Made by a program: the position numbers and the translations under genes. From Bacteroidota bacterium (GTDB lineage: Bacteria; Bacteroidota; Bacteroidia; Bacteroidales; UBA12077): a stretch of DNA of 64,000 bases. Shown here piece after piece: positions 37,075 through 46,786 of this stretch. The stretch is taken from NCBI GenBank assembly GCA_020444275.1, contig JAHLLG010000005.1, positions 1 to 64,000 on the forward strand. Direction: 5' to 3'. The notes below the pieces were generated by a model that worked only from the letters and a program-made list of their open reading frames with translations, was not told the DNA's origin and ran no database searches. Within the stretch, counting starts at the first letter, position 1. Each line of letters starts with the position of its first letter.

Positions 37075-38212
37075 TTCTTGGTTTTCTTCGTTTAGGATTT
37101 CGTTTTTTCTTTCGTTTGTTCTTTTGTTTATCGAAGCGGGTTAAACTATCTTGTCCAACTTCATTTTTAAAATCAAGTGAGCTATTTACAACCACATTTG
37201 TAGTATCAACTAAAACATCAACTTTTTTGCCTTTTTTGTTAAGTTCTATTATTTCGTTAACACGCTCTACCGGAACTGCGGTAAAATTTACCATATTCAC
37301 CGGATCGAATGTATACCACATAATACCTCTAAAGATATCCGTTTTGGTATGATGCGCTTGTCCGGTTTTTGTTTCAAGAATAATGTCCTTTGAAGGAAAA
37401 TCTTTTTGGGCATCTATGTAACAGTCTAACTCATAATTCAAGCAACATTTCAGTTTACCACACTGCCCGGCAAGTTTTTGTGGGTTTAATGAAATTTCCT
37501 GGTGCCGTGCTGAATTAGTAGTGACCGAAACGAAGTTCGTTATCCACGTTGAGCAGCAAAGCTCTCTTCCACATGATCCTATTCCACCAATTCGTCCTGC
37601 TTCTTGTCTTGCACCTATCTGGCGCATCTCAATACGAATTTTAAACTTTTCAGCAAGTATCTTAATTAACTCTCTAAAGTCAACTCGTTCGTCGGCAATA
37701 TAATAGAATATGGCTTTGGTTTTATCACCTTGATATTCAACATCACCAATTTTCATATCCAGGTTTAAATCAGCTGCTATTTTTCGGGTTTCTAGCATGG
37801 TTGATTCTTCCAATGAGATGGCTTCGTGCCATTTTTCCAGGTCTGCAGGTTTGGCCTTTCGGTAAATTTTTTTAAACTCGTACTCCTCAGGATTTATATC
37901 TTGCTTTTTCAACTGAAAATTAACCAATTCGCCGGTAAGAGAAACAATGCCAATATCATGACCCGGTGATGCTTCTACTGCAACTATATCACCTTTGTTT
38001 AAACGCAGTGAGTTAGCATTAACAAAAAACTCTTTGCGGGTGTTTTTAAATCTTACCTCAACAATATCATACTTTTGTGTTGAACTGGGTATGTTATTTA
38101 ACCAATCGAATGTTTGTAATTTGCTGCATGCTTCAGTTCGTTTACAATTATCGCAAGTATTTATATTTGTTTCAGGCTGTATGCCTGATTTTTCTTTTTC
38201 CGTATTCTCCAT
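37052..38212 (-). CDS. ricT: RicT/YaaT family PSP1-domain protein
   Basis: A 386-aa protein with the PSP1 C-terminal domain (about 130-215). Cysteine motifs expected for Fe-S binding in RicT are visible: CDNCKRTEAC near the N-terminus, GSCGRELCCSTW and GQCGKLKCCLNYE. In Bacillus, RicT works with RicA/RicF in RNA processing; its role here is unknown. The tail is very basic (KRKKKRNPKRRKPRNENK), maybe RNA-binding. It lies between holB and gldH. Confidence 0.9.
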   Translation of the reverse strand: MENTEKEKSGIQPETNINTCDNCKRTEACSKLQTFDWLNNIPSSTQKYDIVEVRFKNTRKEFFVNANSLRLNKGDIVAVEASPGHDIGIVSLTGELVNFQLKKQDINPEEYEFKKIYRKAKPADLEKWHEAISLEESTMLETRKIAADLNLDMKIGDVEYQGDKTKAIFYYIADERVDFRELIKILAEKFKIRIEMRQIGARQEAGRIGGIGSCGRELCCSTWITNFVSVTTNSARHQEISLNPQKLAGQCGKLKCCLNYELDCYIDAQKDFPSKDIILETKTGQAHHTKTDIFRGIMWYTFDPVNMVNFTAVPVERVNEIIELNKKGKKVDVLVDTTNVVVNSSLDFKNEVGQDSLTRFDKQKNKRKKKRNPKRRKPRNENKKKP

Positions 38213-38292
38213 AACTCAATTGTTATTCACTACAAAATCACTCTCAGGGAAATATACATAGTATAATTTCCAGTATGCAAAAGTAATGATTT

Positions 38293-39420
38293 TTACTTTC
38301 TTATCAATTTAATAATTTTTAGTCCTAAATCTAAAAAGACTAATTTATTATATGCGTTCATTTCAATGTCGGAATGAGCCTTGTTTAATGCTTCATATAG
38401 CTGGTAAACATTTTCCTGGTTAATAAACTGAGAAAATTTTTCGGAAAACTCCATCTCTTTATGAGTTAAATACACAATTTCCTTACGTTTTATGTTCAGC
38501 ATGAAGTTTTCTCTAATTAATCGAATTGCATAAGCCAGGAAGCTTTTCTGCTTTTCGCGGCCAATACGTGCAATTTCATCTACCCAGTTTATTACTTCAA
38601 TTACTTTTCGCTGATAGGCTAATCGCATAAGTAATGTGAATTGCTCAAAATTAAAGAAGTCATCTTCAGTTGAATCTAAAAGATTTTGAGCTTTAAAATA
38701 ATTGCCATTGGCCAAATGTACTATGTCTTCAGCATTTTCGGGCGATAAACCAAATCTGTCACAAAGCGCATTGCGCATACTTTCGTTGTCAATTCTTGGT
38801 ATCTTAATTAATTGGGTCCGTGAAAGGATGGTGGGCAGCATTTGTTCAGAATTTTCAGAAACCATTAAAAAAAGTGTTTTTGCAGGAGGTTCTTCTATTA
38901 ATTTTAATAGTTTATTTGCTGCAAAAGCATTCATTTTTTCAGGTAACCAAATAATCATAATTTTATATTCCGACTCAAAAGTTTTAAGATTTAACTTTTT
39001 TATAATCTCATAACTTTCGTTTTTACTTATAATACCTTGCTTGTTTTCAACATCAATGATCTGATACCATTTGTTTTGATTGATGTATGGATTTTCAATG
39101 ATTGTCTCTCTCCAGGATTCAATATAATCATCGCTTACCGGATCTTTTTTTACAGTTTTCGATGTCGAAACCGGATAGATAAAATGCAGGTCGGGATGAG
39201 CTAGTTTTTTAAATTTTACACATGATTTACAGACTCCGCATGAATCGCCATCTTGTTTATTTTCGCATGAAATATATTGTGCATATGCTATAGCCAAAGC
39301 CAAATTGCCTGATCCTTCAGGTCCTAAAAAAAGCTGGGCATGACTAACCCTGTTTTCTTTCGTGGTATGAACTAATTTCTGCTTTATGTCATGATGACCA
39401 ACAACTTCCTTAAATTGCAT
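38293..39420 (-). CDS. holB: DNA polymerase III delta' subunit (clamp loader)
   Basis: A 375-aa AAA+ clamp-loader subunit. The N-terminal part (VSHAQLFLGPEGSGNLALAI) has a degenerate P-loop, as expected for delta', the zinc module has four Cys (residues near C52 and GVCKSCVKF), and LLKLIEEPPAKTLFLMVSEN precedes the SRC-like SRTQ. First gene of the run to trmB. Confidence 0.92.
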   Translation of the reverse strand: MQFKEVVGHHDIKQKLVHTTKENRVSHAQLFLGPEGSGNLALAIAYAQYISCENKQDGDSCGVCKSCVKFKKLAHPDLHFIYPVSTSKTVKKDPVSDDYIESWRETIIENPYINQNKWYQIIDVENKQGIISKNESYEIIKKLNLKTFESEYKIMIIWLPEKMNAFAANKLLKLIEEPPAKTLFLMVSENSEQMLPTILSRTQLIKIPRIDNESMRNALCDRFGLSPENAEDIVHLANGNYFKAQNLLDSTEDDFFNFEQFTLLMRLAYQRKVIEVINWVDEIARIGREKQKSFLAYAIRLIRENFMLNIKRKEIVYLTHKEMEFSEKFSQFINQENVYQLYEALNKAHSDIEMNAYNKLVFLDLGLKIIKLIRK

Positions 39421-39464
39421 ATTTACCCTATAATTTCAGTTTGTCTTGCTTCTTAGTTAAATAA

Positions 39465-39472
39465 CAAAAATA
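39465..39472 (-). promoter_or_regulatory. Bacteroidota -7 element of holB
   Basis: The minus strand reads TATTTTTG, an exact TAnnTTTG match, 44 nt before the holB start. Confidence 0.4.
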
Positions 39473-39565
39473 AGAATAAACCAAATAGAAATCACAATTT
39501 CCAAAGTACTGAAAAAAATGTTTTCCTAACAAATTGAAAAATAGGGAATAACTATTTGGTTTACA

Positions 39566-39597
39566 TTTGATCTTATTTTTAATAGAAAATATATTTC
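39566..39597 (+). promoter_or_regulatory. Promoter of the tandem phosphoglycerate kinase gene
   Basis: TTTG (39566-39569), a 20-nt spacer and TATATTTC (39590-39597, one mismatch to TAnnTTTG) give the best two-part Bacteroidota promoter in the window. It lies 35 nt before the ATG at 39633 and argues against the in-frame TTG at 39567 as start. Confidence 0.55.
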
Positions 39598-39632
39598 TAT
39601 CTTTAACACTTGATCTAAAAAAATTATCCAAA

Positions 39633-42017
39633 ATGTATTCAATCGACAACTATAATTTTACCAATAAGAAAGTGCTCATGCGGGTTGACTTTAATGTTCC
39701 GCTCAATGATGATTTGGAGATTACAGACGATACGAGAATTATTACCGCTATTCCAACCATTCAAAAAATAATTGCCGAAGGAGGATCAATCATTCTTTTA
39801 ACGCATTTAGGCAGACCCAAAGGGAAGTTCAACAAAAAAATGTCTCTAAAAATTATTTTGCCTTATCTTAAAAAAGTATTAGATCGAGATGTAAAGTTTG
39901 CTCCAGATTGTATAGGAGAGGAAGCTCAGGAGATGGCAAATAACTTAAAGGCAGGCGAAATTCTTCTGCTCGAAAACCTAAGATTTCACAAGGAAGAAAC
40001 CGATGGCGATGATCATTTTGCAAAGCAGTTAGCCCAACTTGGTGATGTTTATGTGAACAATGCATTTGGAACAGCCCACAGAGCGCATGCTTCAACATTT
40101 AATATAGCAAAGCATTTTCCTGCCAAAAGTATGTTTGGATACCTGGTGGAAAGTGAAATAAAAAACATTGATAAAATTCTGCATCAACCCATACATCCAT
40201 TTACTGCTGTTTTGGGAGGATCAAAAGTTTCAACAAAGATTCATATTATTGAGTCATTAATTGAAAAGGTCGATAATTTAATTATTGCAGGAGGTATTGG
40301 ATTTACTTTTGCTAAAGCAATGGGTGGTAAGATAGGTAATTCATTGGTTGAAGATGAATTTTTAGATTTTGCAAAAAGTATAATTGCTAAGGCCGAAAAG
40401 AATAAGGTAAAACTATATTTACCAACCGACTGTGTTGTAGCCGATGAATTTAAAAATGATGCCAATATTGACCATTGCAATATTATGGAAATTCCTGATG
40501 GATATATGGGGTTGGATATTGGAATTAAGTCGGCCAATCGATTTGCTGAAGTAATAGAAAATTCGAAGAAAATTTTATGGAATGGCCCAATTGGTGTTTT
40601 TGAGATGCCCAGCTTTGCTATGGGAACACTAAAAGTGGCTATGTCTGTTGCTCGTGCTACAGATAAAGGAGCATATTCTTTAATAGGAGGTGGCGATTCA
40701 ATTGCTGCAGTTAACAAATATAATCTTGCGCATAAAATAAGTTATATTTCTACTGCAGGAGGAGCATTGCTTGAATATTTAGAAGGTAAAGAATTGCCAA
40801 GTATAAAAGCAATAAAACAAAACCTTACAATTGATCGATACAATTTTGAAGGTAAAAAAGTGTTAATGCGTGTTGATTTTAATGTTCCGCTCAATGATGA
40901 AAATGAAATAACCGATAATACAAGAATTGTAACGGCATTACCAACTGTTCGAAAAATTTTAGCAGAAGGAGGTTCTGTAATATTTTTAACGCATTTGGGC
41001 AGACCAAAAGGGAAATATGATGAAAAATATTCACTAAAGCATATCTTACCTTTTTTATCCAAATCGCTCGATGGAAAAGTAAAATTTATTGATGATTGCG
41101 TTGGAGAGAAAGCTATTATTGCTGCAACAGTTTTAAAACCAGGTGAATGTTTGTTACTTGAAAATTTGCGATTTCATAAAGAAGAAACAGATGCGGATGA
41201 AAATTTTGCGAAACAACTTTCAGAGCTTGGTGATGCCTATGTTTTCAATGCGTTTGGAACAGCACACAGGGCACATGCATCTACCTATACCATTACGAAA
41301 TTTTTCCCGGAAGATAAGATGTTTGGATATTTGGTTGAGAACGAGATCAATAATATCGATAAAGTGGTTAAGCGTGGAAAGAAGCCTTTTACTGCTGTTT
41401 TGGGAGGATCAAAAGTATCTACTAAAATACATATTATAGAGGCTTTGCTTGAAAAGGTTGATAATCTGATAATTGGCGGAGGAATTGCATATACTTTCTC
41501 CAAAGCGAAAGGTGGTAAAATTGGAAACTCTCTGGTAGAAGATGATTTTATTGATGTTGCTAAACAAATCATGAAAAAGGCAGAGGAAAGAGGAGTAAAT
41601 TTATATTTACCAACCGATTGTATTATTGCCGATGATTTTAAAAATGATGCCAATATTGAGCACAGTGAAATTGATAATATCAAGGATGGCTGGATGGGGC
41701 TAGATATCGGAATAAAATCGGCCAATGAGTTTACAGAGGTTATTGAAAAATCGGAAACGATTTTATGGAATGGACCCATTGGAGTTTTTGAAATGTCGAA
41801 CTATTCTATGGGAACACTTAAGATTGCGATGTCTATTGCTCGTGCAACAGACAAGGGAGCATTCTCCTTAATAGGTGGTGGCGATTCAATCTCGGCCGTT
41901 AATAAATTTAGTTTAGCACATAAAATAAGTTATATCTCAACCGCCGGTGGAGCACTACTGGAATATATCGAAGGGAAACAATTGCCAGCATTAAAAGCGA
42001 TAACAGAAGATGTTTAA
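39633..42017 (+). CDS. Tandem-fused phosphoglycerate kinase (two complete PGK domains)
   Basis: A 794-aa protein of two full-length PGK domains, residues 1-397 and 398-794, joined without a visible linker. PGK is normally about 400 aa. Each half has MRVDFNVPLND, THLGRPKGK, LLLENLRFHKEETD, GTAHRAHAST, AVLGGSKVSTKIHII, ILWNGPIGVFEM, SLIGGGDSI and ISYISTAGGALLEY. Substrate-binding Arg, both Lys of the ATP loop and the GVFE Glu are kept in both. Shared deviations from usual PGK: NDAF reads NNAF in half 1 and FNAF in half 2, and STGGGA reads STAGGA. The halves agree at most positions by eye, suggesting an in-frame duplication. Role: 1,3-bisphosphoglycerate plus ADP to 3-phosphoglycerate plus ATP. 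Convergent with the FISUMP gene; the stop codons overlap. Confidence 0.93.
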   Translation: MYSIDNYNFTNKKVLMRVDFNVPLNDDLEITDDTRIITAIPTIQKIIAEGGSIILLTHLGRPKGKFNKKMSLKIILPYLKKVLDRDVKFAPDCIGEEAQEMANNLKAGEILLLENLRFHKEETDGDDHFAKQLAQLGDVYVNNAFGTAHRAHASTFNIAKHFPAKSMFGYLVESEIKNIDKILHQPIHPFTAVLGGSKVSTKIHIIESLIEKVDNLIIAGGIGFTFAKAMGGKIGNSLVEDEFLDFAKSIIAKAEKNKVKLYLPTDCVVADEFKNDANIDHCNIMEIPDGYMGLDIGIKSANRFAEVIENSKKILWNGPIGVFEMPSFAMGTLKVAMSVARATDKGAYSLIGGGDSIAAVNKYNLAHKISYISTAGGALLEYLEGKELPSIKAIKQNLTIDRYNFEGKKVLMRVDFNVPLNDENEITDNTRIVTALPTVRKILAEGGSVIFLTHLGRPKGKYDEKYSLKHILPFLSKSLDGKVKFIDDCVGEKAIIAATVLKPGECLLLENLRFHKEETDADENFAKQLSELGDAYVFNAFGTAHRAHASTYTITKFFPEDKMFGYLVENEINNIDKVVKRGKKPFTAVLGGSKVSTKIHIIEALLEKVDNLIIGGGIAYTFSKAKGGKIGNSLVEDDFIDVAKQIMKKAEERGVNLYLPTDCIIADDFKNDANIEHSEIDNIKDGWMGLDIGIKSANEFTEVIEKSETILWNGPIGVFEMSNYSMGTLKIAMSIARATDKGAFSLIGGGDSISAVNKFSLAHKISYISTAGGALLEYIEGKQLPALKAITEDV

Positions 42018-44593
42018 TCTTTAATGCAACGCACAGAATTACCATCTAATTTATTATTATTTTTCCTGAACACTTGATCATTTCCTGAATCCAGACTGCG
42101 GAATATAGCACGATCGATATTATACTCCGTTGAACTCCATATTACACAGCTATGCAGTAAATCATAAAATGGCCCATCTTGATCTCTATAAGCGCCAGGA
42201 AGGAAGGAAAGGCCGCTACTATTCGTTCCATTTCCATTATTATCCCATCCAAAGGTTGATTTTAATTGTAATCCCTGATTGGTTCCACGCCATTCTTCTG
42301 CATCAGCATCAGCCTGGCTCATTCCAAGTGCCATTTCCAGTTCTTTCCATTCGGCATCACTTGGTAAATGCCAACCATCTGGACATACTCCTTGCACTCC
42401 ACTTGGATTGGAAATACTACTCGCCGTACCATTCATTGCTGCAGCCCAGTTGTAAAGAGCTCCATATGTATCTCCATTAGCATCTGAATTATCATAATAA
42501 CAATAAGCTTTATCAGAAGTTGTAAGAGTTCCCCATGAGTTTTCTTCAAGTAGAATTTCTGTTCCGTCAGCATAATGTGTAGTTTTTAAATTCTCGGCCA
42601 TCCACTCCTGGTCACCAATTAATACCGTGTAATATACATTTCCATCATAATCATTTACTGTTGAATTATACGTTTTAAAACTAGTCTCATAACCATATGA
42701 AGTTCCCATACTATTTATTGCATAAGCTTTTACGTAATAAGTAGTTGAAGGGGAAAGACCGTTAAGGTTAGTTGTATATGTTCCTTGTCCCGCTCCAATA
42801 TGAACCTTTGTACCTGTAGATTCTGGATTTTTTGAGGTGCCATAGTAAATACCTAACTCTGACACAGCTCTGCCACCATTAGAACTAACATAACTACCAA
42901 CTGTAGCTGAAGAAACACCTATATCAGTAACTTCTATTGTTGCAACGGTAGGCGCAGCAGGTCCATAAATACAACGTATACTATATCCTCTATCAGCACC
43001 AACACCATCTCTTCCAATTTTTCCTTTATCAAATTTTAACCATCGATCTACACATTGCAAATCATAGGGTTCAATTCCTGCCCAAAAATGGGTGTAATTA
43101 TAAATATCTTCAAAAATTTCACCATTTCTCCAACCTGCCGGATAAATAGAGAAACCTATTTCATCTGTTCCATTCCCTCCCGATGCCCACTCACTGGTCG
43201 ATTTTAATTTGCTTCCTTCATCTGTTCCTCTCATCCCAAAATCATTGGCTTCTGCTTCGCTCATTCCTAACTCCATCTCAAGCTCTAACCAATCTTCATC
43301 AGATGGCATGCGCCAATGAGTTGGGCAAGCTCCCTGGATTTTAAAAGCATATTCAACATCCTGCGCTGGAGTATTCATTGCAGCTGCCCAAGTATATAAA
43401 CGGCCAAAAGTTTCTACATAAGAATCATTATCATTATATGAAAAATAATATTGCGTAGTTGTATCACCCCAAATTGCGCCAACCCCAGTTCCATCAACCA
43501 TGGGTTCTCCACTTGAATAATGAGTTGTTTTTAAATTTTCGGCCATCCAAATTTGATCTCCTACAATAACCACATCATATTCATTGTTATCATAATCCAC
43601 TATATCAGTAAAGAATTTTAATTCTTCACCATAAGCTGTTCCAATTTCATTGCTTGCATAGGCGCGTAAATAATATTTTGTTCCTATAACTATCCCTTCA
43701 ATATTACTTTGGAAGCTACCTGTTCCAGAACCATTAGTGGTGTGACTATCATCTATAGTTGGGATAGCCTCTGTACTATAACATACTCCTCTTGCTAAAA
43801 TAGAAAACCCACCGTCATCTGTTATATTGCCACCACTTATAGCAGTAGAGGTTGTTATATCCGTAATTTCTGCTGTAGTTAATTCAGGCAATCCATCTTC
43901 TGTGTTGAAATTAACCTCATTACTATAAGATGTACCCACTTCATTTGTTGCATATGCTCTGATATAATAGGTTGTATCTGGGGTAAGATTATTTAATGAA
44001 CAACTATATGTTCCAGTACCACCATCATTATCCTGAACTTTGCTATCATTGATTGTAGGATTTTGAGAAACATCGTAGCAAATCCCTCTTTCTACAATTT
44101 CACTGCCTCCATCATCACTTATAGTTACTCCGACAGAAGCAGTTTTAGCAGTTATGTTTGAGGGTTCCGATGTTGATAATGTTATGTTTCCATTTTCAGT
44201 TGTAAATGTTAACTCTTCACCATAACCTATTCCAACACTATTGCTTGCAAATGCTTTAAAATAATACTTTTTATCTGGATAAAGGTCAGTAATTTGCGTG
44301 CCAAAATTACTATTGGTTGCTTGTAAATCTATAATTTGTTTGTTATCTGATATTGTTGGATTACTGGTATTTGACCAGCAAAAACCAAACTCGGTTACTT
44401 CATAATCATTAATTTTAATAAATTCTCCTATTACATTTGCTGTTGTAGCCGTAGCACTTTCAACCTGCACTGTTTTTACTGAAGGTTTTTTTAACAATTC
44501 ATTTTTCTCACATCCTATGATATACAAGACAACAATACAAACTAAAAGTATAATTACAGGAAAAAGCTTATTGTATTTTGTTTTAGTTTGCAT
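42014..44593 (-). CDS. Surface lipoprotein with fibronectin-III-like repeats and two FISUMP domains
   Basis: An 859-aa lipoprotein with lipid-anchor Cys at 28 (VVLYIIGCEKN). Three fibronectin-III-like repeats follow, each with the YYxKAYAxNxxGxxYGxExxFxT pattern (for example YYIRAYATNEVGTSYSNEVN). Then come a FISUMP domain (starting DYDNNEYDVVIVGDQIWMAE), a fourth repeat and a second FISUMP domain (DYDGNVYYTVLIGDQEWMAE). FISUMP domains are common in Fibrobacter and Bacteroidota surface proteins; function is unclear. I chose the ATG at 44593, which puts a normal signal peptide first; a longer in-frame reading from 44653 would lack it. It overlaps the region just after the caspase stop at 44604, so they are one operon. 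Confidence 0.85.
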   Translation of the reverse strand: MQTKTKYNKLFPVIILLVCIVVLYIIGCEKNELLKKPSVKTVQVESATATTANVIGEFIKINDYEVTEFGFCWSNTSNPTISDNKQIIDLQATNSNFGTQITDLYPDKKYYFKAFASNSVGIGYGEELTFTTENGNITLSTSEPSNITAKTASVGVTISDDGGSEIVERGICYDVSQNPTINDSKVQDNDGGTGTYSCSLNNLTPDTTYYIRAYATNEVGTSYSNEVNFNTEDGLPELTTAEITDITTSTAISGGNITDDGGFSILARGVCYSTEAIPTIDDSHTTNGSGTGSFQSNIEGIVIGTKYYLRAYASNEIGTAYGEELKFFTDIVDYDNNEYDVVIVGDQIWMAENLKTTHYSSGEPMVDGTGVGAIWGDTTTQYYFSYNDNDSYVETFGRLYTWAAAMNTPAQDVEYAFKIQGACPTHWRMPSDEDWLELEMELGMSEAEANDFGMRGTDEGSKLKSTSEWASGGNGTDEIGFSIYPAGWRNGEIFEDIYNYTHFWAGIEPYDLQCVDRWLKFDKGKIGRDGVGADRGYSIRCIYGPAAPTVATIEVTDIGVSSATVGSYVSSNGGRAVSELGIYYGTSKNPESTGTKVHIGAGQGTYTTNLNGLSPSTTYYVKAYAINSMGTSYGYETSFKTYNSTVNDYDGNVYYTVLIGDQEWMAENLKTTHYADGTEILLEENSWGTLTTSDKAYCYYDNSDANGDTYGALYNWAAAMNGTASSISNPSGVQGVCPDGWHLPSDAEWKELEMALGMSQADADAEEWRGTNQGLQLKSTFGWDNNGNGTNSSGLSFLPGAYRDQDGPFYDLLHSCVIWSSTEYNIDRAIFRSLDSGNDQVFRKNNNKLDGNSVRCIKD

Positions 44594-44603
44594 TGTAGGA
44601 GTT

Positions 44604-45758
44604 TTATGGATTACGTAAAATAAATATAAAATCACCTCCTTCGTCACCCACATTCTTAATTACACCATACTGGGGCAAAGCTTCGCTATTATTAATTACG
44701 GCTATTCTAAAACTACTAAAAAGTTGTTCTGCCGAAAGAAACTGTTTTTCGTTTTTGTCCAATCTGTCAATAAAATATTTGACAAAAATACTTTCATCAG
44801 GCACTTCAGTTAGTGAACCGCTAGTCATAGCTTTTCTGCTAGGTAGCTCATATAATTTTTTAATGGCAACTGAAGTTCCTGTGCTAATACTACGTGCATT
44901 AAAAATGCTACCACTAAAACAAGCATCAGTTACTAATAACATGTGTTTTGCTTTTATCTCTTTTAAATAGTCCTGTACTGTGCTATTTCTTACCCAACGT
45001 ACTTTACTTGTCTTATCTGCGTCTGCAGGCAACCAATAACCAATGTTTGCATCTTTGTCCCACCAACCATGTCCGGCATAAAAAACCAACAAATTATCAT
45101 TCTCCGTTAATTCTTGCGAAAGTTTGTCAAAAGAATTGATAACTTCATCTCTGGTTGGATTTGTTAAAAGATTGATGTTATCTGAATCAAACAAGTATTT
45201 GGTTGTAAGTACTTCCTTTAATGCGGTTGCATCATACACCGGATTTTGCAGGTTAAACAGCTTTGGATGTTGGTATTCTTCAACGGCAATTAGTAATGCA
45301 TAATAATCGCCTTTTACATCAATGTTTTCAGTATATTCATAAGTTGGTGAATATTCAATATTGACTGTTTTTTCTGAAATATTTTCTTCTAAATCGATGG
45401 CAATAATATTTACTTTATTAATGCCTTTCTTTAAGTCAATCTCTTGCTTAAAAAGTCCACTAGAACTTGGAATAACATTCTTTGAATTAACTAAAAGAGT
45501 TAATCCTCCTGAATTATCAGAAGTTTTTCCAATTAGAGTAAATTTTTCTTGATCCGTTTTAAACACATTTCCTTCTTTAACATGGGGAGAAATTAAATGA
45601 ATTGTAGGGGAGATCGTATCAAGTAATACTTTGGTTTCAACCTTTTTATTGTTAATATGTATTTTTGACCATTCGCTTTCAACAACTTGTGATTGCAGTT
45701 GGAAGGGCATTGTCATAATAAGTATAAAAAATACTATATGCAATATTCTTTTATTCAT
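44604..45758 (-). CDS. Secreted caspase-family (C14) cysteine peptidase
   Basis: A 384-aa exported protein with a signal peptide ending near FQLQSQ. An Ig-like or bacterial beta-sandwich region (about 48-138: SPTIHLISPHVKEGN, KKGINKVNIIAIDLEEN) precedes the caspase-like domain (about 150-384). The catalytic pair is visible: H230 in LLVFYAGHGWWD and C280 in LLVTDACFSGS. Such metacaspase-like domains cleave after basic or acidic residues; the specificity here is unknown. It sits between a DUF5683-like gene (2-bp gap) and the FISUMP lipoprotein gene. Confidence 0.9.
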   Translation of the reverse strand: MNKRILHIVFFILIMTMPFQLQSQVVESEWSKIHINNKKVETKVLLDTISPTIHLISPHVKEGNVFKTDQEKFTLIGKTSDNSGGLTLLVNSKNVIPSSSGLFKQEIDLKKGINKVNIIAIDLEENISEKTVNIEYSPTYEYTENIDVKGDYYALLIAVEEYQHPKLFNLQNPVYDATALKEVLTTKYLFDSDNINLLTNPTRDEVINSFDKLSQELTENDNLLVFYAGHGWWDKDANIGYWLPADADKTSKVRWVRNSTVQDYLKEIKAKHMLLVTDACFSGSIFNARSISTGTSVAIKKLYELPSRKAMTSGSLTEVPDESIFVKYFIDRLDKNEKQFLSAEQLFSSFRIAVINNSEALPQYGVIKNVGDEGGDFIFILRNP

Positions 45759-45760
45759 AA

Positions 45761-46513
45761 TTATAAATTTAACCGAATTCCGAAAGCAACTGAAGAATTT
45801 TTATCTCCTAAGTTTACAGGAGATAACTGCAGACTATATTTCTGCGAGTAAGAGTTAACTTTTGCACGATTGGGCATTACTGCAACCCAAACTAAATTGA
45901 TAGCCCAAATCCCAATTGCGGAATAGGCAAGTATTCTTGAGGTATTATCAAGGCTCACTGATTCATCATAATATTTTTCACTATCTGCAAATGACATTGC
46001 AGTTACATATTTATCATAACTTTCCAGCGATTTCTGATTATACACATAGGATCCAGCAATGCAAGCTACTCCGGCAAATCCAACGATCCAGTAAGGCTTC
46101 CCTTTTGTGAGTTTTGTTTGACCCCATCCGGGCCAAACCGTTGACTGCATCAGTAATATTCCTTTATTGTATTTTTTAGCTGTTACATTACCAACAATTC
46201 TGACAGATATATCTTCGTCTAAAAAGATATTGTCTTGAGTTAAATTCCAAATGATGGTCTTATCATCTCCAGCCTTTACACTTGGCCCTAGATCCCCACT
46301 TAACGCACTTGCGTTAATTTTTACACCCGAAGAATTAATAATTTCAATATCTATGGTATAATCATAATCACTATTATTAAGATCATAGGTTATAAACAGT
46401 TGACCATTATTAACGATTAAATTTGGCTTATCAATTTTTATATTTCCTTGCCCAAATACACAATATGAAAAAAGAAAAAAGAAAATAATATGCAAGAACC
46501 TAAGCTCTTTCAT
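45761..46513 (-). CDS. Exported DUF5683-like membrane protein
   Basis: A 250-aa protein with a signal peptide (ending VFGQ), a beta-rich region (25-105), then MQSTVWPGWGQTKLTKGKP, a PGWGQ signature I associate with DUF5683, and two further hydrophobic segments (about 142-160 and 193-211). The C-terminus (LQLSPVNLGDKNSSVAFGIRLNL) looks like a short beta part. First gene of the caspase operon; function unknown. Confidence 0.65.
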   Translation of the reverse strand: MKELRFLHIIFFFLFSYCVFGQGNIKIDKPNLIVNNGQLFITYDLNNSDYDYTIDIEIINSSGVKINASALSGDLGPSVKAGDDKTIIWNLTQDNIFLDEDISVRIVGNVTAKKYNKGILLMQSTVWPGWGQTKLTKGKPYWIVGFAGVACIAGSYVYNQKSLESYDKYVTAMSFADSEKYYDESVSLDNTSRILAYSAIGIWAINLVWVAVMPNRAKVNSYSQKYSLQLSPVNLGDKNSSVAFGIRLNL

Positions 46514-46776
46514 TGCAGTTCTAATATCTGAGTTTTATGCAAGTTAATGATTTATTACATGTATATCAACAATAACATCATGTTTTTCAGAACTTAACAT
46601 ATTAGGATTTATCTTATCCTAAATTTTTGTCACAAACGTTTTCAATCAGACCTTTATTAAAGATTTATTAATTCATTACACGAGACTATTAAGATATCTC
46701 TACTAAATTCTTTTGCTAAAGAAACAATTTTGGATTAAATTGTGTTTCCATTCTTATATGCTAATTCAAAAAAAAC

Positions 46777-46782
46777 AGGAGG
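46777..46782 (+). promoter_or_regulatory. Strong Shine-Dalgarno AGGAGG before the divergent PGK gene
   Basis: AGGAGG is 4 nt from the ATG at 46787. Such a perfect ribosome binding site is rare in this window and fixes the start at 46787 rather than the in-frame GTG at 46742. Confidence 0.6.
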
Positions 46783-46786
46783 TTTT

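Noticed and set aside
39567-39632. TTG at 39567 as the start of the tandem PGK
   Set aside because: It lies inside the best promoter of the window, and PGK homology begins at the ATG at 39633.
39633-42017. The double PGK as an assembly duplication
   Set aside because: The two halves differ at many codons and amino acids throughout, so they are not copies of one read set; long reads could still confirm.
42014-44593. Repeated segments in the FISUMP lipoprotein, considered as tandem DNA repeats or a CRISPR array
   Set aside because: They are protein-level FN3-like and FISUMP repeats in one open frame with divergent DNA, not short identical repeats with spacers.
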